A program made the position numbers and the translations under genes. A DNA stretch of 64,000 nt from Fervidobacterium pennivorans (GTDB lineage Bacteria; Thermotogota; Thermotogae; Thermotogales; Fervidobacteriaceae): contig NZ_CP011393.1 of the NCBI RefSeq assembly GCF_001644665.1, positions 1,572,001 through 1,636,000 on the forward strand, read 5' to 3'. Positions within the stretch are counted from its first letter, which is position 1; each line of letters starts with the position of its first letter. The notes beneath the pieces were generated by a model, which ran no database searches, had not been told where the DNA came from, and saw nothing but the letters and a program-made list of their open reading frames with translations. Below are positions 16,900 to 25,580 of this stretch, one piece after another.

Positions 16900-18276
16900 T
16901 CACATACCCCCTTTCAGTATCGTGTCGAAGTATGTTTTGAAATCAAAGATGTGAGATGCTATCTTGTCTGTGTAGGCAGTGATTAAATCTGGCATAAAAC
17001 CTGCTATAACGAGTGCGAGAGCAAATAACAAAACAACGACTTGCGCTCCGAATGGAAGTTCCATTTCTTCATTTTCGCTATCGTCATCGACATACCAGAG
17101 GTCAACGTTCCATTTAATTAAGTATCCTGCTTCAATAACTGTTGCAACAAGTAGTATGGCCGGGAGTATGTAATCCCCTGCCTCAAAAAGCGCAGTGAGT
17201 AAGTTAATCTTAGCCCAAAAACCAGCAGTTAGCGGGAATCCAATGAGTGATATTGAAGCAAGCGAGAACGCAATACCTGCAACTGAATTGTTTTTGAAAC
17301 CTTTGTGGTTGAGGTAACCATAAATTGTAAAAAGAATGAACATGGAGATTGCTTCGTTGAAAAGGTATAGATAAGCTGCGGATGCAATTTTTTCTACTCC
17401 AAGTGCACCGGAAGAGAGCGCTGCCATAACCGTACTTGCTCCTGCAATCGATGCGTATGCAACGGTCCTGCCCAATGTTTTTTGTTTCATTGCTGCAAGC
17501 TGAGCAAATACTATCGATATCAGCGAGAGTACATAGACCGGCATGGACTTGACAGGTTCCAAAATATTAAAGAATATCCTAGAGAACAAGTAAAAGATAG
17601 CAACTGTTACCGCACTGCCAAGAGCAACGGGTGTAACTGTTGAACCGTTAGAATAAACATCAGGAGCCCAAAGTCCCAGTGGTAGTATCTTTAACTCAAC
17701 AAGGAGGGCTATAACAATCAAAATACCTGCAACTTGAACATATTCTGGTGAAGCGATGAAACCTGCATATGCCATATTGAGTGTCCCAGCATAGACATAC
17801 ATCGAAACAACACCTATAAGGTAAAGTATCCCGGCAACAGAACCGAAGATAAGGTATTTAAACGCAGCGTAAGAATTCTTGTTCTGAGACGCCAACACAT
17901 AAGCAACTGCTGCGATGATTTCAAGGAAGACGAACGAGTTGAAGAAATCGCCTGTTAAGAGCAAGCCATTCAACGCAGCCGTTAAAACAAGCAAAAGTAC
18001 GCCAAGTTTGTCTTCATACGTTGCTGAGATGGAGAGTGCTAATAACATTAAGTTAACAAAAATAAGGAACGGATAGCTAACATTATCAAGTACAAGAACA
18101 ATACCGTACGCCGCTGGCCATTTGCCTATTTCTGTAACCTGACCTGGATGAACAAAACCAAGCAAAAGCACTAGGTTGAAAAGTGCAACGAATGGGAGAA
18201 TATATCTACTCAGTTTTGGAAATGCAACAGTTGCAAACCCAAATGCAAGAGGAACAGCAACGAGCAACGCTATCAT
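16900..18276 (-). CDS. MrpD/NuoN-family antiporter-like subunit (short form)
   Basis: This second antiporter-like protein has 458 residues and about twelve to fourteen helices. It keeps the key ionisable residues: the glutamate in FNSFVFLEIIAAVAYVL and the lysine in LVELKILPLGLWAPDVY. Two unequal MrpD-like subunits side by side are the arrangement seen in Mbx/Mbs complexes (H and H'). A short acidic linker (DDDSENEEMELP) precedes the last two helices. The start overlaps the MrpC-like stop by four bases. Confidence 0.88.
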   Translation of the reverse strand: MIALLVAVPLAFGFATVAFPKLSRYILPFVALFNLVLLLGFVHPGQVTEIGKWPAAYGIVLVLDNVSYPFLIFVNLMLLALSISATYEDKLGVLLLVLTAALNGLLLTGDFFNSFVFLEIIAAVAYVLASQNKNSYAAFKYLIFGSVAGILYLIGVVSMYVYAGTLNMAYAGFIASPEYVQVAGILIVIALLVELKILPLGLWAPDVYSNGSTVTPVALGSAVTVAIFYLFSRIFFNILEPVKSMPVYVLSLISIVFAQLAAMKQKTLGRTVAYASIAGASTVMAALSSGALGVEKIASAAYLYLFNEAISMFILFTIYGYLNHKGFKNNSVAGIAFSLASISLIGFPLTAGFWAKINLLTALFEAGDYILPAILLVATVIEAGYLIKWNVDLWYVDDDSENEEMELPFGAQVVVLLFALALVIAGFMPDLITAYTDKIASHIFDFKTYFDTILKGGM

Positions 18277-18617
18277 TCTATCACTTCCTTTGCTGCACGA
18301 ATTTCATCAGCGTCAACTGAGCCATGCTCTTCGTGTATGTGTACCAATAGCATAGCAGCAACTGCCAATGTTCCAACGCTTATAACAATTGCTGTGAGAA
18401 CGAGAGCTTGTGGGAGCGGGTCAACGAAATTAGCTAAGGGAGTTACAGAAGAATAGATAGGCGCTTCCGCACCGTGTAAATACCCAAGTGACACGATGAA
18501 GATGTTTACTGCAGTGTCTATTATTGTTAACGAGACAAGTTGTTTAAACAGATTTTTCTGGGAGACTATTCCATACAAGCCGATACCGAAGAGAATAAAG
18601 GCAATGTAGTATATCAT
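18273..18617 (-). CDS. mrpC: MrpC/NuoK-like subunit
   Basis: This 114-residue protein has three transmembrane helices. The family signature DPLPQALVLTAIVIS precedes the third helix, as in MrpC and NuoK. It should sit between the MrpB-like and MrpD-like subunits of the sodium/proton module. It overlaps both neighbours by four bases. The polar tail with HIHEEHGSVDADEIRAAKEV is cytoplasmic. Confidence 0.9.
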   Translation of the reverse strand: MIYYIAFILFGIGLYGIVSQKNLFKQLVSLTIIDTAVNIFIVSLGYLHGAEAPIYSSVTPLANFVDPLPQALVLTAIVISVGTLAVAAMLLVHIHEEHGSVDADEIRAAKEVIE

Positions 18618-19342
18618 GCTTTATCCCCCTCCCTCATATCAGATACAAGACTCGACAACTCGGCTCCAACTTTGAAACCAATAAGCGAGTAGACAATAGG
18701 CACTACACCTGCACTAAAGAGATTTCCGATAGTTCCTGTTGGGAGGAAGTTTGCGAGGAAAACACCAACAACTGCCATACCAATAAGCCCAACGAGCACA
18801 TAGCCAGAACCAGCGATTTGTTCTGTGTGTTTTGCAACATCTGTGACTTTAAACTCGTTTTTGGCAAGCATTAATAACAAAACACCTAAAGCGATAACAG
18901 TACCTCCTGGGAATCCGCCACCTGGAGTAAGGTGACCGTGGATGAATATATAAGCACCAAAGAGTAGTATCAGAGGGAAAATTATACCCGTTGCGACGGA
19001 TAAGACCTTGTGTTCTTCGAATTCAATTCTTCGCTTTTTGATATTTGCGAGAATTCCTACTCCAAGTGCCGCTGCAAAGAGGACTGTAACTTCTCCAAGC
19101 GTGTCGAATGAACGGTAATTCACAACGATAGATGTAACAACATTTGCACTGCCATCTTCTAACCCTTTGGATTTTTTATACTCAACAGGTTGGTAGCTTG
19201 TTGTCGTTGATTTGCTGATGTAGTCGAATGATACCCTTCTGTACATATCGATGTTTCCAAATTTCGGTAGCGTTGGAAAGTAAGTTCCTAAAAAGAAGTA
19301 AAGAAATACAACACTTATAAGTACTGCCCAAATTCTTCTCAT
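18614..19342 (-). CDS. MrpA C-terminal segment fused to MrpB (MbhE-MbhF-like)
   Basis: This 242-residue membrane protein combines two parts. Residues 1-105 include a first helix and NVVTSIVVNYRSFDTLGE, the end of MrpA (MbhE-like). Residues 110-242 are MrpB-like, with the motif HGHLTPGGGFPGG. In Mrp antiporters the first part is the C-terminus of the large MrpA; group 4 hydrogenases and Mbx keep it as separate small genes or as this fusion. Four-base overlaps tie it to its neighbours. Confidence 0.85.
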   Translation of the reverse strand: MRRIWAVLISVVFLYFFLGTYFPTLPKFGNIDMYRRVSFDYISKSTTTSYQPVEYKKSKGLEDGSANVVTSIVVNYRSFDTLGEVTVLFAAALGVGILANIKKRRIEFEEHKVLSVATGIIFPLILLFGAYIFIHGHLTPGGGFPGGTVIALGVLLLMLAKNEFKVTDVAKHTEQIAGSGYVLVGLIGMAVVGVFLANFLPTGTIGNLFSAGVVPIVYSLIGFKVGAELSSLVSDMREGDKA

Positions 19343-19620
19343 TTCTTTTCACCTGCCTTCATTCTGAAAAGGGCGAAAATCATAACGGCGCTCGCGAGAC
19401 CAGAGCCCACGGCAGCTTCAGTAATAGCAACATCTGGAGCTTTCAAGACAATGAAAAGCAAAACCGAAAGAAGACTTACAGCTGAAAGAGCAAGAACCGA
19501 ATCAAAGATTCTCCTTGCTTCGACTGCAAATATCGAGAAAACAACCATAAGCCCACCTACTAGGTAAAATATCCAGTCGATAAGTTCAAGATTGGTAAAG
19601 AATTCTACGAGTTTACTCAT
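19339..19620 (-). CDS. MrpA C-terminal domain protein (MbhD-like, DUF4040)
   Basis: This small protein of about 93 residues has three helices and the stretch RIFDSVLALSAVSLLSVLLF...KAPDVAITEAAVGSGL, typical of the MrpA domain that contacts MrpG and MrpB. The start at ATG 19620 lies inside the end of mrpG (8-base overlap). The longer frame to 19680 has no ribosome site. It belongs to the ion-translocating half of the complex. Confidence 0.85.
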   Translation of the reverse strand: MSKLVEFFTNLELIDWIFYLVGGLMVVFSIFAVEARRIFDSVLALSAVSLLSVLLFIVLKAPDVAITEAAVGSGLASAVMIFALFRMKAGEKK

Positions 19621-19984
19621 GATTCTCACCACCGTTTCTTTGACTTTCTTGATTTGTAAGTATCGGAGCAATTTCATCAACTGTTGTTTCTTTACAGACA
19701 GGTACTTTGTTTTTGTATGCAGCTCTAATCATAACGGAAGAGGCAACCGGGTTTGTGAGCGCCACAAAAACAATCAGCAACAAAGATTTACCAAGGAAAG
19801 ATGGGTTTAGTATTCCAACTCCAAGCACAACTGAGAATGTACCGAGTGTTGTTGCTTTCGTTGATGCTTGCAATTTAGTGTAGAAATCAGGCATTCTCAA
19901 AAGACCGAGCCCAGCGTAAAAATAGAAAAGTGCACCGAGCCCTGTCAATGTGTAGCCTATTATTTGCTGGGTTAATTCTGTCAT
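19613..19984 (-). CDS. mrpG: MrpG subunit
   Basis: This 123-residue protein has three helices and the diagnostic LGLLRMPDFYTKLQASTKATTLG. MrpG belongs to the minimal Mrp module shared by cation/proton antiporters and Mbh/Mbx complexes. It overlaps mrpF by four bases. Confidence 0.92.
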   Translation of the reverse strand: MTELTQQIIGYTLTGLGALFYFYAGLGLLRMPDFYTKLQASTKATTLGTFSVVLGVGILNPSFLGKSLLLIVFVALTNPVASSVMIRAAYKNKVPVCKETTVDEIAPILTNQESQRNGGENHE

Positions 19985-20298
19985 TTCGCATCACCATCCA
20001 TAGATTTTGTTTCAGCACAATTGCTGGGTGTGTTCGCTTGATTTTCCAAATACCTTGCGAAGACTATGGTTTCTATGAACCCAAGCAATCCGTAGAGTAT
20101 TGCGATATCCATGTACATATTGTTCTTAAACATATATGCCAAAAGTGAAATGAGCCCAATTATCATTACATTCATCATGTCAATTGCCATAAGTCTATCG
20201 AAACTCGTTGGTCCTATAAGAAACCGCAAAAGTGAGAAGAAAACTCCAAGACCTGTAAGACCGAAGACGATAAGATCGATTAAGAGGCTTCCACTCAT
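19981..20298 (-). CDS. mrpF: MrpF subunit
   Basis: This 105-residue protein has three helices and the MrpF signature FLIGPTSFDRLMAIDMMNV after the first helix. It overlaps mrpE and mrpG by four bases on either side. With MrpE and MrpG it forms the part of the complex thought to handle sodium. Confidence 0.92.
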   Translation of the reverse strand: MSGSLLIDLIVFGLTGLGVFFSLLRFLIGPTSFDRLMAIDMMNVMIIGLISLLAYMFKNNMYMDIAILYGLLGFIETIVFARYLENQANTPSNCAETKSMDGDAK

Positions 20299-20774
20299 TC
20301 GTACACCCCCTTCAGTATGCGTTCAAACCTTCCATAGAACTCTTTCTTAGACTCCTCATCGGTTCCCTTAACATCAATCCAGTGAACATAGAGTTCATCA
20401 TCTTTAATATCAACAGTAATCGTTCCAGGAGTGAGCGTTATAGAATTCGCGAGCGTCAGCTTTGCAACATCGCCCTTTAAACCTGTTTTAATTCGAACAA
20501 AGCCGGGTTTCACCCTTACTTTAGGTTCAACAACCCTTGAAGCTACGTCAAGGTTTGCTTTCAACATCTCCCAAACAAAGACCGGAACGTAAATGAAAAG
20601 AAATTTGAACAACCCAGGAATAAACTTCCCGTTGAGCTTGATGTTGTAGTACTTTTTGAATATCAATGAGACAACAAACGAGACGATGAGACCTACAATG
20701 ATTTCCTGAGGGTCAATCGTCCAGGTGAGAATCAACCAAGTGAAAAATGTCACAATAAAAACTGAAAAACTCAC
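20295..20774 (-). CDS. mrpE: MrpE subunit, first gene of the Mrp-Mbx operon
   Basis: The protein has about 159 residues, two N-terminal helices and a soluble domain. WTIDPQEIIVGLIVSFVVS and the C-terminal NSITLTPGTITVDIKDDELYVHWI are typical of MrpE. The start is uncertain. I take GTG 20774, seven bases after GGGAGG; ATG 20780 is too close to that site, and GTG 20789 lies upstream of it. The promoter lies about 130 bases upstream and has the repeats described separately. Confidence 0.88.
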   Translation of the reverse strand: MSFSVFIVTFFTWLILTWTIDPQEIIVGLIVSFVVSLIFKKYYNIKLNGKFIPGLFKFLFIYVPVFVWEMLKANLDVASRVVEPKVRVKPGFVRIKTGLKGDVAKLTLANSITLTPGTITVDIKDDELYVHWIDVKGTDEESKKEFYGRFERILKGVYE

Positions 20775-20873
20775 AAACATCCCTCCCACTCAGGATTAAG
20801 ATATTTTTCACAAGATACCCAAAAACGAAAAATGAGACTTTTAAGTAGTTTTATAGTCTTTCTTTGTGAAATG

Positions 20874-20898
20874 AAATTAGACAACAATACTCTAATTT
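20874..20898. promoter_or_regulatory. Inverted repeat at the start of the Mrp-Mbx leader
   Basis: AAATTAGA (20874-20881) and TCTAATTT (20891-20898) form an 8-bp inverted repeat with a 9-base gap, just downstream of the predicted start. A third copy of AAATTAGA lies at 20942-20949. It could be an operator or a weak hairpin. The 20775-21100 gap holds no gene; apart from the promoters and repeats listed I see only AT-rich sequence. Confidence 0.4.
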
Positions 20899-20906
20899 TC
20901 AGGCAT

Positions 20907-20935
20907 ATTTTAACCGCGTATTTTAAAAGTGTCAA
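20907..20935 (-). promoter_or_regulatory. Main promoter of the Mrp-Mbx operon
   Basis: On the minus strand a perfect TTGACA (20930-20935) is followed after exactly 17 bases by TAAAAT (20907-20912), the best promoter match in the window. The leader would be about 125 bases. Confidence 0.7.
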
Positions 20936-20977
20936 ATACGAAAATTAGATAAAAAGTGTCCAAAATGTTAGATATCT
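20925..20977. repeat. Two imperfect direct repeats over the -35 of the Mrp-Mbx promoter
   Basis: AAAAGTGTC occurs at 20925-20933 and 20952-20960, 27 bases apart start to start. Each copy is followed by an A-rich stretch and then TTAGAT. The first copy overlaps the -35 box; the second lies directly upstream. An AGATATCT palindrome (20970-20977) closes the second unit. The spacing suits a regulator binding one face of the helix. Confidence 0.5.
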
Positions 20978-21041
20978 ATCTCATTCTCTGGTTTTTGTTG
21001 TTAGGGTTTTTGATTTCAAATTGTGAATAATTTTCAAGCGT

Positions 21042-21069
21042 ATTATACCAAATTTCTTTTTTTAAACAA
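21042..21069 (-). promoter_or_regulatory. Possible second, upstream promoter of the Mrp-Mbx operon
   Basis: TTGTTT (21064-21069) lies 16 bases before TATAAT (21042-21047), which carries the TGG extension. It lies between the pdxT terminator and the main promoter and would give a leader of about 260 bases. Confidence 0.45.
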
Positions 21070-21100
21070 AATTGAGAAGGTGGAACTTTAATTTAAAGAA

Positions 21101-21126
21101 CAAAAAACGCCGCCGTGTGGCGGCGT
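21101..21126 (-). terminator. Terminator of pdxST
   Basis: The stem ACGCCGCC with GGCGGCGT closes a GTGT loop and is followed on the minus strand by a run of T residues. Confidence 0.85.
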
Positions 21127-21145
21127 CTTAATGATTTTAGAATTG

Positions 21146-21724
21146 TCATTTTTTACTGTATTGTTTTACCATCTCGACGAAATATTCATGTATGCGTGTG
21201 TCATCTGTCAATTCTGGATGGAAAGATGTAACGAGCACGTTGTTCTGTCTTAGCATGATAGGATGGTTATCAAGGAATGCGAGAGTTTCTACCCCTTCTC
21301 CCCAAGCTTCGACACGTGGCGCACGGATGAAAATAGCTTTGAAAGGTCTGTCAAATCCTTTGATTTCTACGTATTCTTCAAAGCTGTCGACTTGTCTTCC
21401 ATATGCATTCCTGCGCACCTTTATGTCTATAACCCCCAACGACTCTTGCGGGTAATTCTCAATTTCTTTTGCAAGAACGATAAGTCCTGCACAAGTTCCG
21501 TAAACTGGAAATCCATTGAGAATTTTTTCCTTTAGCGCGTCAAATAAGCCTATGCGTTTCATTATTCGAATCATTGTTGTTGATTCACCACCGGGAATAA
21601 TTAGTCCATCGACTTTCTCCAAGTCTTCCGGTGTTCTGACAACGTGGGTTCCTATTCCGAGCTTCTCTATCATCCATTTGTGTTCTCTGAAATCACCTTG
21701 TATACCAGAAACTCCGATTACCAT
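21146..21724 (-). CDS. pdxT: Pyridoxal 5'-phosphate synthase glutaminase subunit PdxT
   Basis: This 192-residue class I glutaminase releases ammonia from glutamine and channels it to PdxS for vitamin B6 formation. Visible are GGEST near residue 48, the nucleophile cysteine in [11 protein letters not shown], and the His-Glu pair in SFHPELTDD. Length and motifs are normal for the family. It follows pdxS by three bases and ends at the 21101-21126 terminator. Confidence 0.96.
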   Translation of the reverse strand: MVIGVSGIQGDFREHKWMIEKLGIGTHVVRTPEDLEKVDGLIIPGGESTTMIRIMKRIGLFDALKEKILNGFPVYGTCAGLIVLAKEIENYPQESLGVIDIKVRRNAYGRQVDSFEEYVEIKGFDRPFKAIFIRAPRVEAWGEGVETLAFLDNHPIMLRQNNVLVTSFHPELTDDTRIHEYFVEMVKQYSKK

Positions 21725-21727
21725 TTT

Positions 21728-22603
21728 TCACCAACCTCTCTCTTGCAATCTTACTTCGAGTGTTTCGATTTCCAAGCCCTCCATTGGTTCTCCGATATCT
21801 TCAGAAATCTTCAAAAGCATTTCCGGGTCGTTCCAGTATGTAACTGCCATAACGATAGCCTTTGCCATTTTCATTGGGTCTTTTGATTTGAATATACCGC
21901 TTCCTACGAAGACACCATCTGCTCCAAGCATCATCATAAGTGCAGCATCTGCTGGTGTTGCAATGCCACCTGCTGCGAAGTTGACAACGGGAAGTCTACC
22001 AAGTTCTTTTACTTGTTGAACAAGTTCAACAGGAGCGCCTATTTCTTTTGCATAAGTAACTATTTCTTCATATGGCATGTTTTGAACTTTTCTGATTTCA
22101 GCCATAACTGTTCTCATGTGTTTGACAGCTTCAACAACATTTCCTGTTCCTGCCTCACCTTTTGTTCTTATCATTGCGGCACCTTCTGCGATTCTTCTCA
22201 GTGCTTCCCCAAGGTTTCTTGCACCACAAACGAACGGAACTTTGAATTCGTGTTTGTTTATGTGGTATTTGTCATCGGCTGGTGTGAGGACTTCCGATTC
22301 ATCAATAAAGTCTACACCAAGGGCTTCAAGAATTCTGGCTTCTGCAATGTGCCCGATTCTGACTTTTGCCATAACTGGTATAGAAACAGCCTCCATGATT
22401 TCCTTAATCTTTGCAATACTAGCCATCCTCGCAACTCCACCAGCTTTTCTTATATCTGCTGGCACTCTCTCAAGTGCCATAACGGCAACAGCACCTGCTT
22501 CTTCTGCAATCTTAGCTTGCTCTGCTGTGGTAACGTCCATAATAACGCCACCTTTAAACATTTCAGCAAAACCTTTCTTGATTTCCCATGTTCCCTTTTC
22601 CAT
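21728..22603 (-). CDS. pdxS: Pyridoxal 5'-phosphate synthase subunit PdxS
   Basis: This protein of about 291 residues is the (beta/alpha)8 synthase that builds PLP from ribose 5-phosphate, glyceraldehyde 3-phosphate and ammonia. The family stretches [40 protein letters not shown] and [18 protein letters not shown] are present. I start it at ATG 22603 ([11 protein letters not shown]), ten bases after AAGGGAGG; the frame is open seven codons further, through the ribosome site. It forms a 24-subunit complex with PdxT. Confidence 0.96.
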   Translation of the reverse strand: MEKGTWEIKKGFAEMFKGGVIMDVTTAEQAKIAEEAGAVAVMALERVPADIRKAGGVARMASIAKIKEIMEAVSIPVMAKVRIGHIAEARILEALGVDFIDESEVLTPADDKYHINKHEFKVPFVCGARNLGEALRRIAEGAAMIRTKGEAGTGNVVEAVKHMRTVMAEIRKVQNMPYEEIVTYAKEIGAPVELVQQVKELGRLPVVNFAAGGIATPADAALMMMLGADGVFVGSGIFKSKDPMKMAKAIVMAVTYWNDPEMLLKISEDIGEPMEGLEIETLEVRLQERGW

Positions 22604-22678
22604 ATATATCAATCCTCCCTTCAAATATATTAAACTACCTTTGTCAACATTTTCAAGACCACCAACTTTTGAAGGCAG

Positions 22679-24343
22679 CTAGATTATCACTGTTTCTGTG
22701 TATTCACCAAAAACTTCTCGCAGAGCATTACTGATTTCTCCAACCGTTGCGTAAGCTTTGACCGCCTCAAGCACGTACGGGAAGAGGTTCTCATCTGTAG
22801 CGGCAACTTCTTTGATTTTGTTAAGTAACTTTTTCACTTTTTCGTTGTCTCTTCGTTCTTTGAGTTTCTTTAACCTTTCTTTTTGTTTCTTTTCAAGCTC
22901 GGGGTCTACTTTAAGAATTTGTGTTTGTTTCAAGTCTTCTTCTATCTGGAACTTGTTAACTCCCACGATTATTTCCTCGCCCTTTTCAACAGCAAGCTGG
23001 TGTTTGTACGCACTTTCGTGAATCTCTTTTTGCACGTATCCTGACTCTATCGCTTTTACCATACCGCCCATTTGGTCTATTTTTTCTATGTATTCCATCG
23101 CACGTTTTTCAATTTCGTTCGTCATCGCTTCCACTACATAGGAACCGCCCAATGGGTCTATTGTGTCAGCAACGCCAGATTCATATGCAATTATCTGTTG
23201 AGTTCTAAGTGCGATTCTTGCAGATTCTTCCGTAGGTAGACCGAGCGCTTCATCGTAGCTGTTGGTATGCAATGATTGAGTTCCACCAAGCACGGCCGCA
23301 AGCGCTTGAATTGTTACACGGATGATATTGTTAAGCGGTTGTTGGGCAGTTAATGTGGAACCTCCTGTTTGTGTGTGGAATCGGAGTTTCATTGCCTCTG
23401 GGTCTGTGACACCGAATCTGTTCTTCATTATCTTTGCCCACAATCGTCTTGCTGCGCGGAATTTTGCGATTTCTTCTAAGAAGTTGTTGTGTGCTGCAAA
23501 GAAGAACGAAAGCCTCTTACCAAAGACGTTTGGATCAAGTCCTTTTTTTATCGCAGCTTCAACGTATGCAATACCATCGGCGAGAGTGAATGCAACTTCT
23601 TGAACAGCTGTAGAACCTGCTTCTCTAATATGGTAACCGCTGATACTGATAGGATTCCACTTTGGCATATACTTTGAGCAGTATTCAAAAATGTCTGTGA
23701 TAAGTCTCATAGAAGGTTCGGGTGGATATATGTACGTTCCACGTGCGATGTATTCTTTAAGTATATCGTTTTGAATTGTTCCACTGAGTTTGTCTTGTGA
23801 TACGCCTTGTTTTTCAGCTACGGCAATGTACATGGCAAGCAGAATCATGGCAGTGCTGTTGATGGTCATTGACGTGCTGACTTGGTCGAGGGGTATGCCG
23901 TCAAAGAGTATTTCCATATCTTCAAGAGAATCTATCGCGACTCCAACCCTTCCAACTTCTCCTTCCGCCATTGGGTCATCTGAGTCATATCCTATTTGTG
24001 TTGGGAGGTCGAAAGCAACTGAAAGTCCTGTTTGCCCTTGTTGTAAAAGGTATTTATATCTTTTGTTCGATTCTTCTGCGGTTCCAAAACCTGCGTATTG
24101 GCGCATTGTCCAGAATCTTGCGCGGTACATTGTGGGCTGGACACCACGTGTATATGGATAATCTCCGGGAAATCCGAGGTCTTCTACGTAATCCAGGTCC
24201 TGAATATCCTCTGGCGTGTAAACACGCTTGATTTCGTAGCCTGATGTGGACATGAACGGAGATTTTCTTTCAGGGACTTTAGCTATCGACTTTGCAACAA
24301 CCTCTTCGTATTTTGCTTTTGCCTTTTGGTATCTTTCGTCCAT
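22679..24343 (-). CDS. Methylmalonyl-CoA mutase, large (catalytic) subunit
   Basis: This 554-residue protein covers the substrate-binding barrel of adenosylcobalamin-dependent methylmalonyl-CoA mutase. It has [20 protein letters not shown] near the N-terminus, [12 protein letters not shown], and [18 protein letters not shown]. The cobalamin-binding domain (DxHxxG) is absent, as in the split archaeal and bacterial enzymes, so a small subunit must come from elsewhere. The reaction interconverts methylmalonyl-CoA and succinyl-CoA. The nearby carboxyltransferase gene suggests a carbon-flux link between pyruvate/oxaloacetate and the propionyl branch. The start has GGGGGAG seven bases upstream. Confidence 0.93.
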   Translation of the reverse strand: MDERYQKAKAKYEEVVAKSIAKVPERKSPFMSTSGYEIKRVYTPEDIQDLDYVEDLGFPGDYPYTRGVQPTMYRARFWTMRQYAGFGTAEESNKRYKYLLQQGQTGLSVAFDLPTQIGYDSDDPMAEGEVGRVGVAIDSLEDMEILFDGIPLDQVSTSMTINSTAMILLAMYIAVAEKQGVSQDKLSGTIQNDILKEYIARGTYIYPPEPSMRLITDIFEYCSKYMPKWNPISISGYHIREAGSTAVQEVAFTLADGIAYVEAAIKKGLDPNVFGKRLSFFFAAHNNFLEEIAKFRAARRLWAKIMKNRFGVTDPEAMKLRFHTQTGGSTLTAQQPLNNIIRVTIQALAAVLGGTQSLHTNSYDEALGLPTEESARIALRTQQIIAYESGVADTIDPLGGSYVVEAMTNEIEKRAMEYIEKIDQMGGMVKAIESGYVQKEIHESAYKHQLAVEKGEEIIVGVNKFQIEEDLKQTQILKVDPELEKKQKERLKKLKERRDNEKVKKLLNKIKEVAATDENLFPYVLEAVKAYATVGEISNALREVFGEYTETVII

Positions 24344-24416
24344 TTGTGTTCTCCCCCTTCACTTAAAATAACTGAATATTATCCTTTTATTTCGCCTTTG
24401 TACCTTTATTCAATAT

Positions 24417-24716
24417 TTAACCACGTCGGTCTATTTCTTGACCCTTGTCTTCTGTTTGAATGTAAGACTGGACCATCTTTTTCCCTGTTTCTGTTTTTAA
24501 CGCTATATTCTTAAATTCCTTCATTTTTTCTCCAAGTACTCTCATACGGAGCTGGTCGCGTTCATAGATTTCCCTTAGCTCATTTTCCGTAAGTTTTGGA
24601 AGCAGCTTTTCACGCTCATCGAGCAAGGTATTCAATTTTTCGTAATCTTCATTTTCAATAGCTTCGTCGATTTCCTTTTCGATAGCTAATATATCACGTT
24701 CTGTTTGATTTTCCAT
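24417..24716 (-). CDS. Small helical protein, FliT-like
   Basis: This 99-residue protein is highly charged and predicted to be all-helical, with no membrane segment. The arrangement LLDEREKLLPKL, a run of helix with ERDQLRMRVLGEKMKEF, and the end GKKMVQSY resembles the FliT/FlgN pattern of flagellar export chaperones (a REKLL turn, and GKKAxxAY near the end). I rate this a tentative likeness, since short helical proteins look alike. It lies between the AcpS-FolK and mutase genes, which say nothing about flagella. The ATG has TTGGAGTG seven bases upstream. Confidence 0.6.
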   Translation of the reverse strand: MENQTERDILAIEKEIDEAIENEDYEKLNTLLDEREKLLPKLTENELREIYERDQLRMRVLGEKMKEFKNIALKTETGKKMVQSYIQTEDKGQEIDRRG

Positions 24717-24737
24717 AGTGAATCACTCCAAATTGTC

Positions 24738-25580
24738 TTAAAATTCCCAACTGTTTAATGGGTGCATGTTATTATTTAAACTTTTGCTTTTTAACTCATC
24801 AAATATCTCACTCATAGTTTTCAAAGAAATGGGGTGGACAAAATCAGGCGCTATTTCAAGCATTGGTTTTACGAAGAATATCCTGTTTTCAAAATCATAG
24901 TGCGGAACGGTTAAATTTTCATTTTTGAGAACTAAGTTTCCATAAAACAGGATGTCTAAATCAATAACCCTCGGTCCCCACTTTTCAATGCGTATCCTTC
25001 CCATTTCCTTTTCTATTCTAAGCAGTTCTTCCAAAAGTGCGTTTGGTGTTAAGTTAGTGTCTATTTCTACTACACAGTTCAAAAATGTTGGTTGGTCTGT
25101 CTTTCCATACGGTTCGGTTTCTATTATATTCGAAACTGATACTATCTTTGAAATCTCTGTAAGTTTTTCAAGAGCTTTTTGTATATTCTCTTCTCGCTTC
25201 CCAAGGTTCGTCCCTATACCAATAAATACCTTTCCTTCTATCTTCTCGAGCAATACAGTGGCATATGCAAACGAATCGTGCGAAAGCGATGCGTAAACAA
25301 AGTTGTAAATACCATTTTTCGAAGGTTTGTATTTATGAAGCATTAAAAACACACTGCCGTCTCTTCTGTTAAGAAATGAAATGTCTTGAAAAGAATTACC
25401 AGATATACCAGTGTAGAGAGCCTTAAAATAACTTTCTTTCAATGCAAATCTACCAGCTATGTATTCTTTCGTTATCTTTCCATCCTTGTTTTCCCTTTCT
25501 TCTTCGGTTAGAATTCGTTTTTCGAGCCTTTCATCAACACGAGAGATATCAACAATGTCGTTTCCCAAACCAACTATCAA
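24738..25580 (-). CDS. Fusion of holo-ACP synthase (AcpS) and HPPK (FolK)
   Basis: The protein has 280 residues in two domains. Residues 1-118 are AcpS, with the Mg-binding aspartate in IVGLGNDIVDISRV and the glutamate in GRFALKESYFKAL. It transfers 4'-phosphopantetheine to acyl carrier protein. From about 119 it is 6-hydroxymethyl-7,8-dihydropterin pyrophosphokinase (FolK), with IGIGTNLGKREENI, ETEPYGKTDQPTFLNCV and KWGPRVIDLDILFYG, a folate enzyme. I see no stop or frameshift between the parts, and each is near full length. The start overlaps the stop of the carboxyltransferase gene by four bases. Confidence 0.88.
   Translation of the reverse strand: MIVGLGNDIVDISRVDERLEKRILTEEERENKDGKITKEYIAGRFALKESYFKALYTGISGNSFQDISFLNRRDGSVFLMLHKYKPSKNGIYNFVYASLSHDSFAYATVLLEKIEGKVFIGIGTNLGKREENIQKALEKLTEISKIVSVSNIIETEPYGKTDQPTFLNCVVEIDTNLTPNALLEELLRIEKEMGRIRIEKWGPRVIDLDILFYGNLVLKNENLTVPHYDFENRIFFVKPMLEIAPDFVHPISLKTMSEIFDELKSKSLNNNMHPLNSWEF

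Noticed and set aside
20806-20871. A complete Rex operator upstream of mrpE
   Set aside because: Only separated half-sites (TTTCACAA and TTGTGAAA, about 50 bases apart) are visible; a functional Rex box has them adjacent. Kept only as a remark in a finding.
22625-22660. Promoter TTGACA before pdxS
   Set aside because: The nearest -10-like TATATT is only 12 bases away, too close; pdxS is more simply read from the upstream operon.
22013-22682. Long plus-strand open frames opposite pdxS
   Set aside because: They are antisense shadows of a clearly coding gene, with cysteine/phenylalanine-rich or low-complexity translations and no ribosome sites.
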